NCBI RefSeq assembly: GCF_004698125.1
Contig: NZ_ML214297.1
Coordinates: 1,772,891 to 1,836,890, forward strand
Reading direction: 5' to 3'
From: Halosimplex halophilum
Lineage (GTDB): Archaea; Halobacteriota; Halobacteria; Halobacteriales; Haloarculaceae
Length of the DNA stretch: 64,000 bases
How positions within the stretch are numbered: the first letter of the stretch is position 1; each line of letters opens with the position of its first letter. The translations under genes were made by a program, and so were the position numbers. The notes beneath the pieces were generated by a model that was not told the DNA's origin, ran no database searches, and saw nothing but the letters and a program-made list of their open reading frames with translations. This document shows, piece after piece, positions 35,858 through 43,377 of this stretch.

Positions 35858-37147
35858 TCAGACGTTCCCGGCCACGATATCGGCGACCCGCTCGCGGTCG
35901 AACAGTCGCTGCTCGTCGGGAACGTCGGGGAACCGGTCGGCGTCGAACACGCCGAACTCCCCGGGGTAGAGTTGCTGGGCTACCATCTCCGTCTGCAGCA
36001 GGTTGACGAGCGGGCCCTGCGAGCCGAACGCGCCGGGGTAGACGTTGCCCTCCCGGACCGCGGTCAGCCGACGCCCGACCGAGTCCGCCTCCAGCGGCGC
36101 GACGTACCGCTCGCGGAACGCCTCGGCCGAGAACCCCTCGCCGTCCCCGGTCGTCCCGATCCCCCAGTGGAAGACGAGGATCTCCGGGTCGACCTCCAGC
36201 AGTTGCTCGTAGTCGATGGTGCCGGCCTCGACCAGATCCGCCGGGAACGCGCTCCCGACGCCGAGGTCGCGGTAGGGCTTCATCTCGACGCCTTCGACCC
36301 GGGTGTCCATCGGGTAGAACGTCCCCTCGCTGGGGTTCGACGCGCTGTTGAGGAGTCCGATCTCCGGGCGTTCCGCCGCGGGCGGCAGCCGCGAGTCGAT
36401 CTCCGCCTGCAGGCCGTCGTGGACGGCGGCGAGCGCCTCGTAGCGCTCGCGCTCCCGGAACAGGTCGGCCAGCCGCTCGAACGCCTCGTACAGCGAGTAG
36501 AGCCTGTAGTCGTGAAACTCCCGGCGCCGGAGGATGTTGTTCCCGAAGAAGGGCGCGACGTTCTCGCGGATCTCCGCGGTGTCCGCCCGGTCCCAGGCGT
36601 CGTCCCACCCCGTCTTGTGCATGTAGTTGGGGTCCATGAGGATCACGTCCGGGTCCTGCTCGTAGAACACCTCCTTGTCCCAGTCGGTCGCCGAGAGCCC
36701 CGTCGCCTCGGACTCGGGGGGCACGTCGAGGTCGAACGGCTCGAACAGGAAGCCGGGGATCATGTTCGTGGCCGTCAGGAACCCGTCGCGCTGCCCGAGC
36801 GCGAACGCCATGTCGGCCCACTCGCCGTTGTTGACGATGTACGTCTCCGGCACCTCGTCGAAGGCCAGACACCCCACCGGCTCGATACAGGCCTCGTACG
36901 TCCCGGCCGCCGTGGCCGTCGACCGCTCCGCGCTCGGCGACGCCGTCGCCGTGTCGGCGCCGGTTCCGGGAGTCGCCGTCGGCGTCTCGGTCGCCGTTGC
37001 GGTGGCACCGCTCTCCCCGTCGTCGGTCGGCGTCGCCTCCCCGCTCGAACAGCCCGCGAGCAGGCCGCCGCCCACGAGCGCCCCGCCGTATCGCAGATAC
37101 GTTCGTCGACTCGTTTCGCCGGTCATCTCGGTGTCGTCGTCGCCCAT
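35858..37147 (-). CDS. Tat lipoprotein, ABC-type solute-binding protein (paralogue 1)
   Basis: Encodes 429 residues. The twin-arginine signal SRRTYLRYGGALVGGGLLAG ends in lipobox cysteine C33, then a Thr/Ala/Asp-rich linker of about 60 residues. The binding domain is of the siderophore/metal type (FecB/FhuD-like, with long helix FRERERYEALAAVHD). Conserved stretches with its three paralogues include VAPFFGNNILRRR, DYRLYSLYEAFERL and ILVFHWG. Last gene of a three-gene unit, 2 nt after paralogue 2. It would capture a ferric-siderophore or similar ligand at the outer face of the membrane. No permease is encoded nearby. Confidence 0.82.
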   Translation of the reverse strand: MGDDDTEMTGETSRRTYLRYGGALVGGGLLAGCSSGEATPTDDGESGATATATETPTATPGTGADTATASPSAERSTATAAGTYEACIEPVGCLAFDEVPETYIVNNGEWADMAFALGQRDGFLTATNMIPGFLFEPFDLDVPPESEATGLSATDWDKEVFYEQDPDVILMDPNYMHKTGWDDAWDRADTAEIRENVAPFFGNNILRRREFHDYRLYSLYEAFERLADLFRERERYEALAAVHDGLQAEIDSRLPPAAERPEIGLLNSASNPSEGTFYPMDTRVEGVEMKPYRDLGVGSAFPADLVEAGTIDYEQLLEVDPEILVFHWGIGTTGDGEGFSAEAFRERYVAPLEADSVGRRLTAVREGNVYPGAFGSQGPLVNLLQTEMVAQQLYPGEFGVFDADRFPDVPDEQRLFDRERVADIVAGNV

Positions 37148-37149
37148 AC

Positions 37150-38391
37150 TCAGATCTCTCCGTTGACGATGTCGGCGACTCGCTGGCGGTCGAACAGCTC
37201 CCGGTCACCGGTCACGTCCCCGAACTCGTCGGGGAACAGCTGTTTCGCGGCCCGCTCGGTCAGGAACAGGTTGTGGATCGGTCCCTGGTGGAGGTAGCCG
37301 CCGCGATAGACCCGCCCGTTCTGCACGGCGGTCAGCCGGCTGCCGACGGGGTGGTCCTCCATGTACGCGAGGACGGTGTCGCGGAACTCCGCCGCCGACT
37401 TGCGCTCGTGGCCCCGGACCAGGAGCACGTCCGGGTCGACCGAGAGCAGGTTCTCGTAGTCGAGTTCGCCGCGGTTCTCCGTGCTGAGGTTCTCGATGCC
37501 GGTGCCCGCGAGCGCGTCGCCGACGCCCAGGTCGCGCCACTGCTTCTTGCTGGTCCCCTTGTCCGTCAGCCGGTACGGCGAGAACGTCTCCGGTTCGTCC
37601 GTCCCCTCGAAGGTGAGCATCACGTTCGGGCGCTCGCCCGCCGGGGGGAGCCGGGCCTGGATCCGGGCCAGGAACTCGTCGTGAAGCGACTTCATCGTCT
37701 CGAAGCGCTCGCGCTCCCGGAACACGGCGGCGACCTTCTCGAAGGCCTCGTACAGCGAGTAGTAGCGGTAGTCGTGCCAGGCGTCCGACCGGCGGAAGAT
37801 CAGGTTGCCGACGAACGGCGCGACGTTCTCGGCGACCTCCTCGACGTCGGACCGGTCCCAGTCGAACCAGTTGATCAGCATCCCGGGGTCGTAGAAGTGC
37901 ACGTCGCTGTCCAGCTCGTAGAACGCCTCCCTGGTCTGGACCGTCGGGTACTGCTCCAGCGGCTCCGTGTCGACACTCACGCCGGGCAACTCGTCGTAGA
38001 CGTACGTGTAGTACCGGTCGGCGCCGCCGATACCGGCCATCCCGTCCCCTCGCCCGAGCGCGACGCCCATGTCGGCGTACTCGCCGCAGTAGGGCAGCCA
38101 CGTTTCGGGCACCGCGTCGAAGGTCACTTCGCCGACCGGCGCCATCGTCACCGAGTACGACCCCCCGCCCGTCGCGGTCGTCGTCCCGGTCGCGGCCGGT
38201 TCGCGCTCGGTCGGCGCCTCCGTCGCAGTCGCCGTATCGCCGTCGCTCGCGGCGTCGGTCGGCGTCGCCGGACCGCCGGCGCAGCCGGCCAGGAGGCCGC
38301 CGCCGACGACCGCGCCGCGCTTCAGGTAATCGCGACGGGTCGGCTCGTCGGCCGACGGGCCGTCGCCGGCCCCGTCGCTCCCGTCGCTCAT
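37150..38391 (-). CDS. Tat lipoprotein, ABC-type solute-binding protein (paralogue 2)
   Basis: Encodes 413 residues. The signal TRRDYLKRGAVVGGGLLAG leads to lipobox cysteine C37; the linker is about 45 residues. The binding domain shows VAPFVGNLIFRRSD, DYRYYSLYEAFEKVAAVFRE, and LLVRGHERKSAAEFRDTVL near the C-terminal lobe. The ATG overlaps the stop of paralogue 3 by 4 nt (ATGA), so the genes are translationally coupled. Same proposed role as its paralogues; the divergence between them suggests different ligands rather than simple dosage. Confidence 0.82.
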   Translation of the reverse strand: MSDGSDGAGDGPSADEPTRRDYLKRGAVVGGGLLAGCAGGPATPTDAASDGDTATATEAPTEREPAATGTTTATGGGSYSVTMAPVGEVTFDAVPETWLPYCGEYADMGVALGRGDGMAGIGGADRYYTYVYDELPGVSVDTEPLEQYPTVQTREAFYELDSDVHFYDPGMLINWFDWDRSDVEEVAENVAPFVGNLIFRRSDAWHDYRYYSLYEAFEKVAAVFRERERFETMKSLHDEFLARIQARLPPAGERPNVMLTFEGTDEPETFSPYRLTDKGTSKKQWRDLGVGDALAGTGIENLSTENRGELDYENLLSVDPDVLLVRGHERKSAAEFRDTVLAYMEDHPVGSRLTAVQNGRVYRGGYLHQGPIHNLFLTERAAKQLFPDEFGDVTGDRELFDRQRVADIVNGEI

Positions 38392-39620
38392 GCGTCGACC
38401 CCCTCGGTGACGATCCGCGCGAGGCGGTCGCGGTCGAACAGCTCGTCCTCACCGAACTCCTCGGGGAAATAGCCCTGCGCGTACCGCTCGACCATGAAGA
38501 GGTTGTGCAGCGGGCCGCTGTAGATGGGGCCGCCGCGGAACACCCGACCCTCCTGGACGGCGGTCAGCTTGCTGCCGACGGGGTGGTCGCGCATGTACTC
38601 CAGCACCGAGGTCTCGAACTCCTCGCGGCTCTTGCCGCGCCGGTGGTAGCGCAACAGCAGCGAGTCGGGGTCGACCTCCAGCAGCGTCTCGTAGTCGATC
38701 GTGCCGGTATCGGTGGTCGAGAGGCCGTCGACGCCGGTCCCCGCGAAGGCGTCGGCGAGGCCCAGCGTCCGGAAGTGCTCCTTGTTGGCGCCGTTGCCCG
38801 ACAGCCGGTAGGGGGTGAACTCCTCGGGCTGCTCGCCGGCGAACACGAGCGCGGCGTTCGGCCGGTCGTCGGGCGCGGGCAGCCGCGACTGCACCGTCGC
38901 GACCAGCTCGTCGTGCATCGACCGGATCGCCTCGAAACGCTCGCGTTCCTGCACTACCTCGGCGACCTTCTCGAAGGCGTCGTACAGCGTGTAGTAGCGG
39001 TAGTCGTGCCAGTCGTCGGTCCGCCGGAAGATGACGTTCCCGAGGAAGGGAGCGACGTTGTCCCCGACCTCCGTCAGGTCCGACTCGTCCCAGACGCCGA
39101 ACCAGTCGGTCAGCGCGTGGGGGTCGATCAGGTGCAGGTCGGCGTCCATCTCGTAGAACGGTTCCTTCGATACCCCGTCGTTCCACAGCTGGGTGAGCCC
39201 CTCCACGTCGACGGAGACACCCGGGAGTTCCTCGTAGTGGATGGTCTTGTAGCGACCGCGATACCAGATCGACTCGACGGCGTCGCCGTGCCCCAGCGCC
39301 ACCAGCATGTCGATGTAGTCGGCCGTGAACGGCGCGATCGACTTCGGGACCTCGTCGAACTCCACCGTTCCGACGGGTTCCATCGTCACCGAATACGACC
39401 GCGCTGGTGTCGCCGTCGCCGCGTCGCTCTCCGTCGACCCCTCGTTCGAGGGCGCTGTCGGCGTCCCGGCGGGCGTCCCGGTCGGCTCGCCGCCGCCGTC
39501 GTCGGTCGGCGTCGACTCCCCGCCGGAACAGCCGGCGAACAGGCCGCCACCCACGATCGCTCCGCCGTACTTCACGTACTCGCGCCGCGTCGGCGCTTCA
39601 CGCTCCGTCTCGTCTGCCAT
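38388..39620 (-). CDS. Tat lipoprotein, ABC-type solute-binding protein (paralogue 3)
   Basis: Encodes 410 residues. The signal TRREYVKYGGAIVGGGLFAG is followed by lipobox cysteine C31, nearly identical to that of paralogue 4. The binding domain contains YSVTMEPVGTVEFDEVP, VAPFLGNVIFRRTD and DYRYYTLYDAFEKVAEVVQE. It is first of the three-gene unit and has a perfect DtxR-like palindrome (39625-39642) between TATA and start. Cell-surface capture of iron chelates is the favoured role, by family and operator. Confidence 0.82.
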   Translation of the reverse strand: MADETEREAPTRREYVKYGGAIVGGGLFAGCSGGESTPTDDGGGEPTGTPAGTPTAPSNEGSTESDAATATPARSYSVTMEPVGTVEFDEVPKSIAPFTADYIDMLVALGHGDAVESIWYRGRYKTIHYEELPGVSVDVEGLTQLWNDGVSKEPFYEMDADLHLIDPHALTDWFGVWDESDLTEVGDNVAPFLGNVIFRRTDDWHDYRYYTLYDAFEKVAEVVQERERFEAIRSMHDELVATVQSRLPAPDDRPNAALVFAGEQPEEFTPYRLSGNGANKEHFRTLGLADAFAGTGVDGLSTTDTGTIDYETLLEVDPDSLLLRYHRRGKSREEFETSVLEYMRDHPVGSKLTAVQEGRVFRGGPIYSGPLHNLFMVERYAQGYFPEEFGEDELFDRDRLARIVTEGVDA

Positions 39621-39624
39621 ATTG

Positions 39625-39642
39625 TTTTAGGCCAGCCTAAAA
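39625..39642. promoter_or_regulatory. Perfect DtxR-like operator before the solute-binding protein operon
   Basis: TTTTAGGCCAGCCTAAAA is a perfect palindrome around a CA centre. Its core TTAGGCCAGCCTAA differs at two positions from the half-known DtxR box TTAGGTTAGCCTAA. It ends 5 nt before the ATG at 39620, between an AT-rich TATA (about 39641-39652) and the start, a position suited to repression. Confidence 0.75.
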
Positions 39643-39658
39643 TCTAAAAGCGTTCCGG

Positions 39659-39676
39659 TTTTAGGCCGGCCGAAAC
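39659..39676. promoter_or_regulatory. Second DtxR-like site before the solute-binding protein operon
   Basis: TTTTAGGCCGGCCGAAAC sits just upstream of the TATA region of the gene starting at 39620, 34 bp from the perfect site (start to start). It gives a tandem operator arrangement. Confidence 0.6.
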
Positions 39677-39768
39677 CATTGCGACTGCGGTGTGGTACCG
39701 GGGAGAGTCGGTCGCGGTCACGCCGCCGGACCGCGGAGGGTGCCCGAGTCGACCCGTCCCGCTCGCGC

Positions 39769-41058
39769 TCAGAAGTCCCCGGCCACGATGTCGGCGACGC
39801 GTTCGCGGTCGAACAGCCGTTCGCCCTCGGGGATCTCGGGGTAGGGGTCGCCGGCGCTGTAGCCCGGCCACTCGCCGAACCGCCCGGGGTAGAGCTGTTT
39901 GGCGGTCATCTCCAGCTGGAAGAGGTTCATCAGCGGCCCCTGGACCGGGTTGGCGCTCGGGTAGACGGCGTCGTCCTCGACCGCCGTCAGCCGGCTCCCG
40001 ACGGGGTGGTCGGCCAGCGTCTCCCGGACCTGCCCCACGTCGTAGTAGGAGGCGATCCCGAACTGGTGGAGCAACACGTCGGGGTCGACCTCCAGCAGCT
40101 CCTCGTAGTCGTAGGTGCTCTCGTAGGTCACGTCGCCGTCGGCGAAGGCGTCGGTCGCACCCAGCGGCCGGACGTGCGCGTTGGCGAAGCCCGGCGTGTT
40201 GATCGTCGACGGGTAGAACGTGCCGTCCACGAAGATGACCGCGCCGACCCGCGGGCGCTCGGACTCGGGCGGCAGGTCCGAGTGGATCCGCTCGCGCAGG
40301 TCCGCGTGGACCGCGGCCAGCCGCTCGTAGCGCTCGCGCTCCCGGAAGACCGCGGCGACTCGCTCGGCGATCTCCCAGAGCGTGTAGTACTCGTAGTCGT
40401 CCCGGTAGGCCTCCGGCGGCTGGCCGTGGTTGCGGCTGAAGGCGTTGCCGAACCACGGTGCGATCGTCTCGGCGATCTCCTCGATGTCGGGCTGGTTCCA
40501 CCCGTCGAACGACGCCACCAGCGCCGGGTCGACCAGGTGCAGGTCCGAGTCGAGCTCGTAGAACAGCTCCGTGTCGACCGTGAGGCTGCCCGAGCCCGTG
40601 TTGAGCTGGGCGAGGCCCTCGCGGTCGAACGCGACGCCGTCGAGCCGTTCGTAGTAGGCGTCCAGTGTGTTCCCGCCCGCCTCGGCGTCGAAGCCCAGCG
40701 AGTTCACCGCGTCGCCGTGGCCGTAGGCGACCGCCATGTCCGCGTACAGCAGGCTGTAGACCATCACGTCCGTCGGCACGCTCGCGAGCTCGACCTCGCC
40801 GACCGGCGCCATCGAGACGGTGTAGGGCCCGTCCGGCGTGGCGGTCTCGGTCTCCGTCGGCGCGGCCGATTCCGTCCCCGCAGCCTCGGGTGTCGGAGTC
40901 GCCGTCGCGGTGTCCGCGCCCGCCGCCTCGGGCGTCGCGGTCGAGTCCTCGCCGTCGCTCGAACAGCCGGCGAGCAGGCCGCCGCCGATGATCGCTCCGC
41001 CGTACTTCACGTACTCGCGCCGCGTCGGTGCGTCCGCGTCGTCCGCGTCGTTCACCAT
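39769..41058 (-). CDS. Tat lipoprotein, ABC-type solute-binding protein (paralogue 4)
   Basis: Encodes 429 residues. The signal TRREYVKYGGAIIGGGLLAG ends in lipobox cysteine C32, followed by a linker of about 50 residues. The binding domain has YTVSMAPVGEVELASVP, IAPWFGNAFSRNHG and YEYYTLWEIAERVAAVFRE, the most divergent of the four. It is monocistronic: its own operator (41061-41078) precedes it, and the next gene has a separate promoter. It has no permease partner in the window. Confidence 0.82.
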   Translation of the reverse strand: MVNDADDADAPTRREYVKYGGAIIGGGLLAGCSSDGEDSTATPEAAGADTATATPTPEAAGTESAAPTETETATPDGPYTVSMAPVGEVELASVPTDVMVYSLLYADMAVAYGHGDAVNSLGFDAEAGGNTLDAYYERLDGVAFDREGLAQLNTGSGSLTVDTELFYELDSDLHLVDPALVASFDGWNQPDIEEIAETIAPWFGNAFSRNHGQPPEAYRDDYEYYTLWEIAERVAAVFRERERYERLAAVHADLRERIHSDLPPESERPRVGAVIFVDGTFYPSTINTPGFANAHVRPLGATDAFADGDVTYESTYDYEELLEVDPDVLLHQFGIASYYDVGQVRETLADHPVGSRLTAVEDDAVYPSANPVQGPLMNLFQLEMTAKQLYPGRFGEWPGYSAGDPYPEIPEGERLFDRERVADIVAGDF

Positions 41059-41060
41059 GG

Positions 41061-41078
41061 TTTTAGGCTAGCCAAAAC
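41061..41078. promoter_or_regulatory. DtxR-like operator before solute-binding protein paralogue 4
   Basis: TTTTAGGCTAGCCAAAAC ends 2 nt from the ATG at 41058. A minus-strand TATA (CATAAATG) lies just beyond it at about 41082-41089, so the site covers the expected transcription start. Confidence 0.68.
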
Positions 41079-41122
41079 CACATTTATGGATTCCGGATCG
41101 CAGGTTGGCAGGACGGTGACAC

Positions 41123-42157
41123 TCATCGCGGGGCACCACAGCGCGGGCACATCGGCGGCCCGGTATCGCGGAGAGCGAGCCCGCAGTGGGGGCACTCGCC
41201 CTCGGCGTCCGGCGACCGCATCGCCTCGACCGCCCGCTCGGTCGACCGCCGGATCGATTCGAGCGAACCGAGCGGCGCGCGTTCGGCCTCGTCCTCGGTC
41301 GAACGGTCGCCGTCGTCCGTCCGTGACCCGTCGCCGTCGAGACGGGCCGAGAGGAGGCGGGCGCGGTCGGCGACGAACGCCTCGTCGCTGTCGGTCAGTT
41401 CGGCGACGCGGTCGACGGGGAGGGCCGGGTCGGGACCCGCTCGCGCCGGGGCGGCCAGCGCCTCGGCCGCCCGCCCGCGAACGTGCGGGTTCCCGTCGTC
41501 GAGTCGCGCGACGAGGGGGTCGACCGCCTCGGCCAGCCGTCCCGGGTGAGCCGAGCCGACGGCGGCCAGTGCCGTACAGACGTGGAACCTGACGAACTCG
41601 CTGTCGTCGTCGAGGTGTTCGGCCAGTCGGTCGACCAGGTGGCGGAGCCGGTCGGGGTCGCCCAGCGCCACGAACGCCAGCGCCTTCGCGAGTTTCTCGG
41701 AGACCTCCGGCTCGTCGAAGGTCAGGCCGACCCGCAGGTCCGCCAGCACGTCCGGCGACGCGACCGCGTCGGGGTGGTCCAGGGCGACGTACCCGAGCCC
41801 CTCGGCCGCACGCGCGCGGACGTAGTAGAACTCGCCGTCGTCGGCCAGCCGGTCGGCGAGGGCCTCGACCGCCGGGATCACGGCCTCCGGCTCGCCGTCG
41901 GCGACCGCGACGAACAGTTTCGCGGTCGTCAGCCGGACCGACCGCTCGTCGTCGGTCAGAAACGGGGTCAGCGCCGTCGCCACCCCGTCGAACAGGGCGG
42001 GCGCTTCGTCCGCGACCGCCCGGAGTTCCCGGACCGCGTCCTTCCGGGCGTCGGCCGGCGCGGCCGCGAGGTCGTCCAGCGCGGCCCGCGCTTCCCCGGT
42101 CGCGCCGCTCTCGATCGCCTCCACTACCCGGTCGGCCGCCGACGAATCCCCGTCCAT
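41123..42157 (-). CDS. HEAT-repeat protein with C-terminal zinc ribbon
   Basis: Encodes 344 residues. About five to six HEAT repeats lie between residues 35 and 260 (e.g. RSVRLTTAKLFVAVADGEPE, YVRARAAEGLGYVALDHPDA, FVRFHVCTALAAVGSAHPGR, HVRGRAAEALAAPARAG). An acidic linker follows, then a C-terminal zinc ribbon CPHCGLALRDTGPPMCPRCG with two CxxC pairs. It is probably a cytoplasmic scaffold protein. The likely promoter is about 85 nt upstream and overlaps an operator-like palindrome, and the gene is divergent from the NifU-like gene. Its ligand and partner are unknown. Confidence 0.8.
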   Translation of the reverse strand: MDGDSSAADRVVEAIESGATGEARAALDDLAAAPADARKDAVRELRAVADEAPALFDGVATALTPFLTDDERSVRLTTAKLFVAVADGEPEAVIPAVEALADRLADDGEFYYVRARAAEGLGYVALDHPDAVASPDVLADLRVGLTFDEPEVSEKLAKALAFVALGDPDRLRHLVDRLAEHLDDDSEFVRFHVCTALAAVGSAHPGRLAEAVDPLVARLDDGNPHVRGRAAEALAAPARAGPDPALPVDRVAELTDSDEAFVADRARLLSARLDGDGSRTDDGDRSTEDEAERAPLGSLESIRRSTERAVEAMRSPDAEGECPHCGLALRDTGPPMCPRCGAPR

Positions 42158-42249
42158 CCGTTCACGCCCCGTATCGCGGGAGACCCACAAACCGCTTGCG
42201 CTCGTCGCGTCGGCCTCGACGCCGCGACGACCGGACGCCGCCGACCGTG

Positions 42250-42267
42250 TTTTAGGCCCGGCGAAAA
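42250..42267. promoter_or_regulatory. DtxR-like site facing the HEAT-repeat gene
   Basis: TTTTAGGCCCGGCGAAAA sits next to a minus-strand TATA-like GGTATTTTT at about 42264-42272. It would cover the transcription start of the HEAT gene, implying a 5' leader of about 85 nt. Confidence 0.5.
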
Positions 42268-42288
42268 ATACCAGATAGAGATACAGGA

Positions 42289-42306
42289 TTTTGGCGCGCC
42301 CAAAAA
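42289..42306. promoter_or_regulatory. Operator-like palindrome in the HEAT/NifU divergent promoter
   Basis: TTTTGGCGCGCCCAAAAA is a variant palindrome midway between the other two sites of the gap. It lacks the TTAGG core, so membership of the same motif is less certain. Confidence 0.4.
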
Positions 42307-42336
42307 TACATCCGAATGAGCGCTTTACTACGCCGA

Positions 42337-42354
42337 TTTTAGGCACCCCTAAAC
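42337..42354. promoter_or_regulatory. DtxR-like site upstream of the NifU-like gene
   Basis: TTTTAGGCACCCCTAAAC lies immediately upstream of the TATA element (42362-42368) of the gene at 42394. This is a different geometry from the repressor-like sites that follow TATA. Confidence 0.55.
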
Positions 42355-42361
42355 ACACAGA

Positions 42362-42368
42362 TTTATGA
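42362..42368 (+). promoter_or_regulatory. TATA element of the NifU-like gene
   Basis: TTTATGA is positioned 26-32 nt before ATG 42394, fitting leaderless transcription. Confidence 0.6.
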
Positions 42369-42393
42369 TACTTGGGGCCGAAGTGGGTCGTGT

Positions 42394-42720
42394 ATGAGCG
42401 CCGAAGGACTCGAACGGCAGACGCGGAACTACCTGAGCAACAACGTACCGCAGATCCAGCAGCACGGCGGTAACTTCGAGGTGCGGGACGTCGACGAGGC
42501 CGCCGGGACGGCGACGGTCGCGATCGGCGGCGCCTGCTCGGGCTGTGGGATCGCGCCGATGACGATGAAGGCCATCGAGGAGCGACTCCCCGAGAGCGTC
42601 GACGGCCTAGAGGACGTGGAGGTCGTCCGCGCCGGCGGGCCGCGGGCCGCCGTGATGCCCTCCAAGACCGACGAGATGGAGGACATGGACGAGTACGAGG
42701 ACTACAGCCCGCCGTTCTAG
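42394..42720 (+). CDS. NifU C-terminal domain (Nfu) Fe-S scaffold protein
   Basis: Encodes 108 residues. A single Nfu domain has C48-S-G-C51 in AIGGACSGCGIAPMTMKAIE, the cluster-binding motif. The acidic tail MEDMDEYEDYSPPF is typical of haloarchaeal versions. Nfu proteins accept and deliver [Fe-S] clusters in the cytoplasm. The upstream iron-box-like site and divergence from the HEAT/zinc-ribbon gene suggest its expression responds to iron. Confidence 0.85.
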   Translation: MSAEGLERQTRNYLSNNVPQIQQHGGNFEVRDVDEAAGTATVAIGGACSGCGIAPMTMKAIEERLPESVDGLEDVEVVRAGGPRAAVMPSKTDEMEDMDEYEDYSPPF

Positions 42721-42923
42721 AGCGTCGTCCTTCCGCGACCGGCCCGCCCGCTCGGGCGAGCCACCGACTCGAACCCCCTCCAGGTTTTCCGACGAACAGT
42801 GCCCCGACAGCGTCGCGTCCCGGGAGCCGGCCCGACCGGTCCACCGGTGGATGCGCGCGGCCGTGGGGCGGACGCGCGCGGTCCGGGCCCGCCACCGTGT
42901 GGGCGGACGGCGTACGCGTCGCG

Positions 42924-43160
42924 TCAGTCTTCCATGCGGACGGGGATCCACCAGACGCGGCTGCGACCGCCGACCTTCTTGCTGGTCACGTCGGTCTCCG
43001 CCTGGAGGTCGTGCAGTCGGTTCAGGGCGGTACGGCGGGAACAGCCCAGCGCCTCGGCCACCTCGCTGGCGGTCAGCGGCTCCGCGTAGTCGCTGCGGTC
43101 GCGGAACACCTCGATCACGTCCGACTCGGTGTACTGGGTCTCGCGGCCGGGGTCGACCAT
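42924..43160 (-). CDS. Small winged-helix DNA-binding protein
   Basis: Encodes 78 residues, a minimal winged HTH: TASEVAEALGCSRRTALNRL is the helix-turn-helix and KKVGGRSRVWWIPV the wing. It has no sensor domain. Small wHTH proteins of this type are abundant in haloarchaea and may regulate nearby genes. It is divergent from the DUF4129 operon across about 200 nt, so that operon is one candidate target. Confidence 0.75.
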   Translation of the reverse strand: MVDPGRETQYTESDVIEVFRDRSDYAEPLTASEVAEALGCSRRTALNRLHDLQAETDVTSKKVGGRSRVWWIPVRMED

Positions 43161-43305
43161 ACCCGAGGTAGGGCCGCTCGACTCTTAGGAGTTCCCACGA
43201 GGGTACCACCCGCCGGGTCACGTCGCGACGCGCCGGACGCGACGAGTGCGACCGACAGATGTAATGTGTTCTCTCGACGTACAGTATGTAGAGGCGACAC
43301 TACCG

Positions 43306-43377
43306 ATGCACGCCCGGATCGCACTGCCGCCCCGCCCCCGCGCCCCCTCCGTCGAGCCGAGAACCGATGTGGCGTGA
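43306..43377 (+). CDS. Possible 23-residue leader peptide overlapping the DUF4129 start
   Basis: ATG 43306 opens MHARIALPPRPRAPSVEPRT and three more residues before a stop at 43375-43377, overlapping ATG 43367 in another frame by 11 nt. A TATA-like AGTATG lies about 20 nt before it. The proline/arginine-rich composition is unlike haloarchaeal proteins, so it may be chance. Confidence 0.2.
   Translation: MHARIALPPRPRAPSVEPRTDVA

Noticed and set aside
42158-42895. N-terminal extension of the HEAT-repeat protein
   Set aside because: The added sequence spans the NifU-like gene on the other strand and the palindromes, and is basic and low-complexity.
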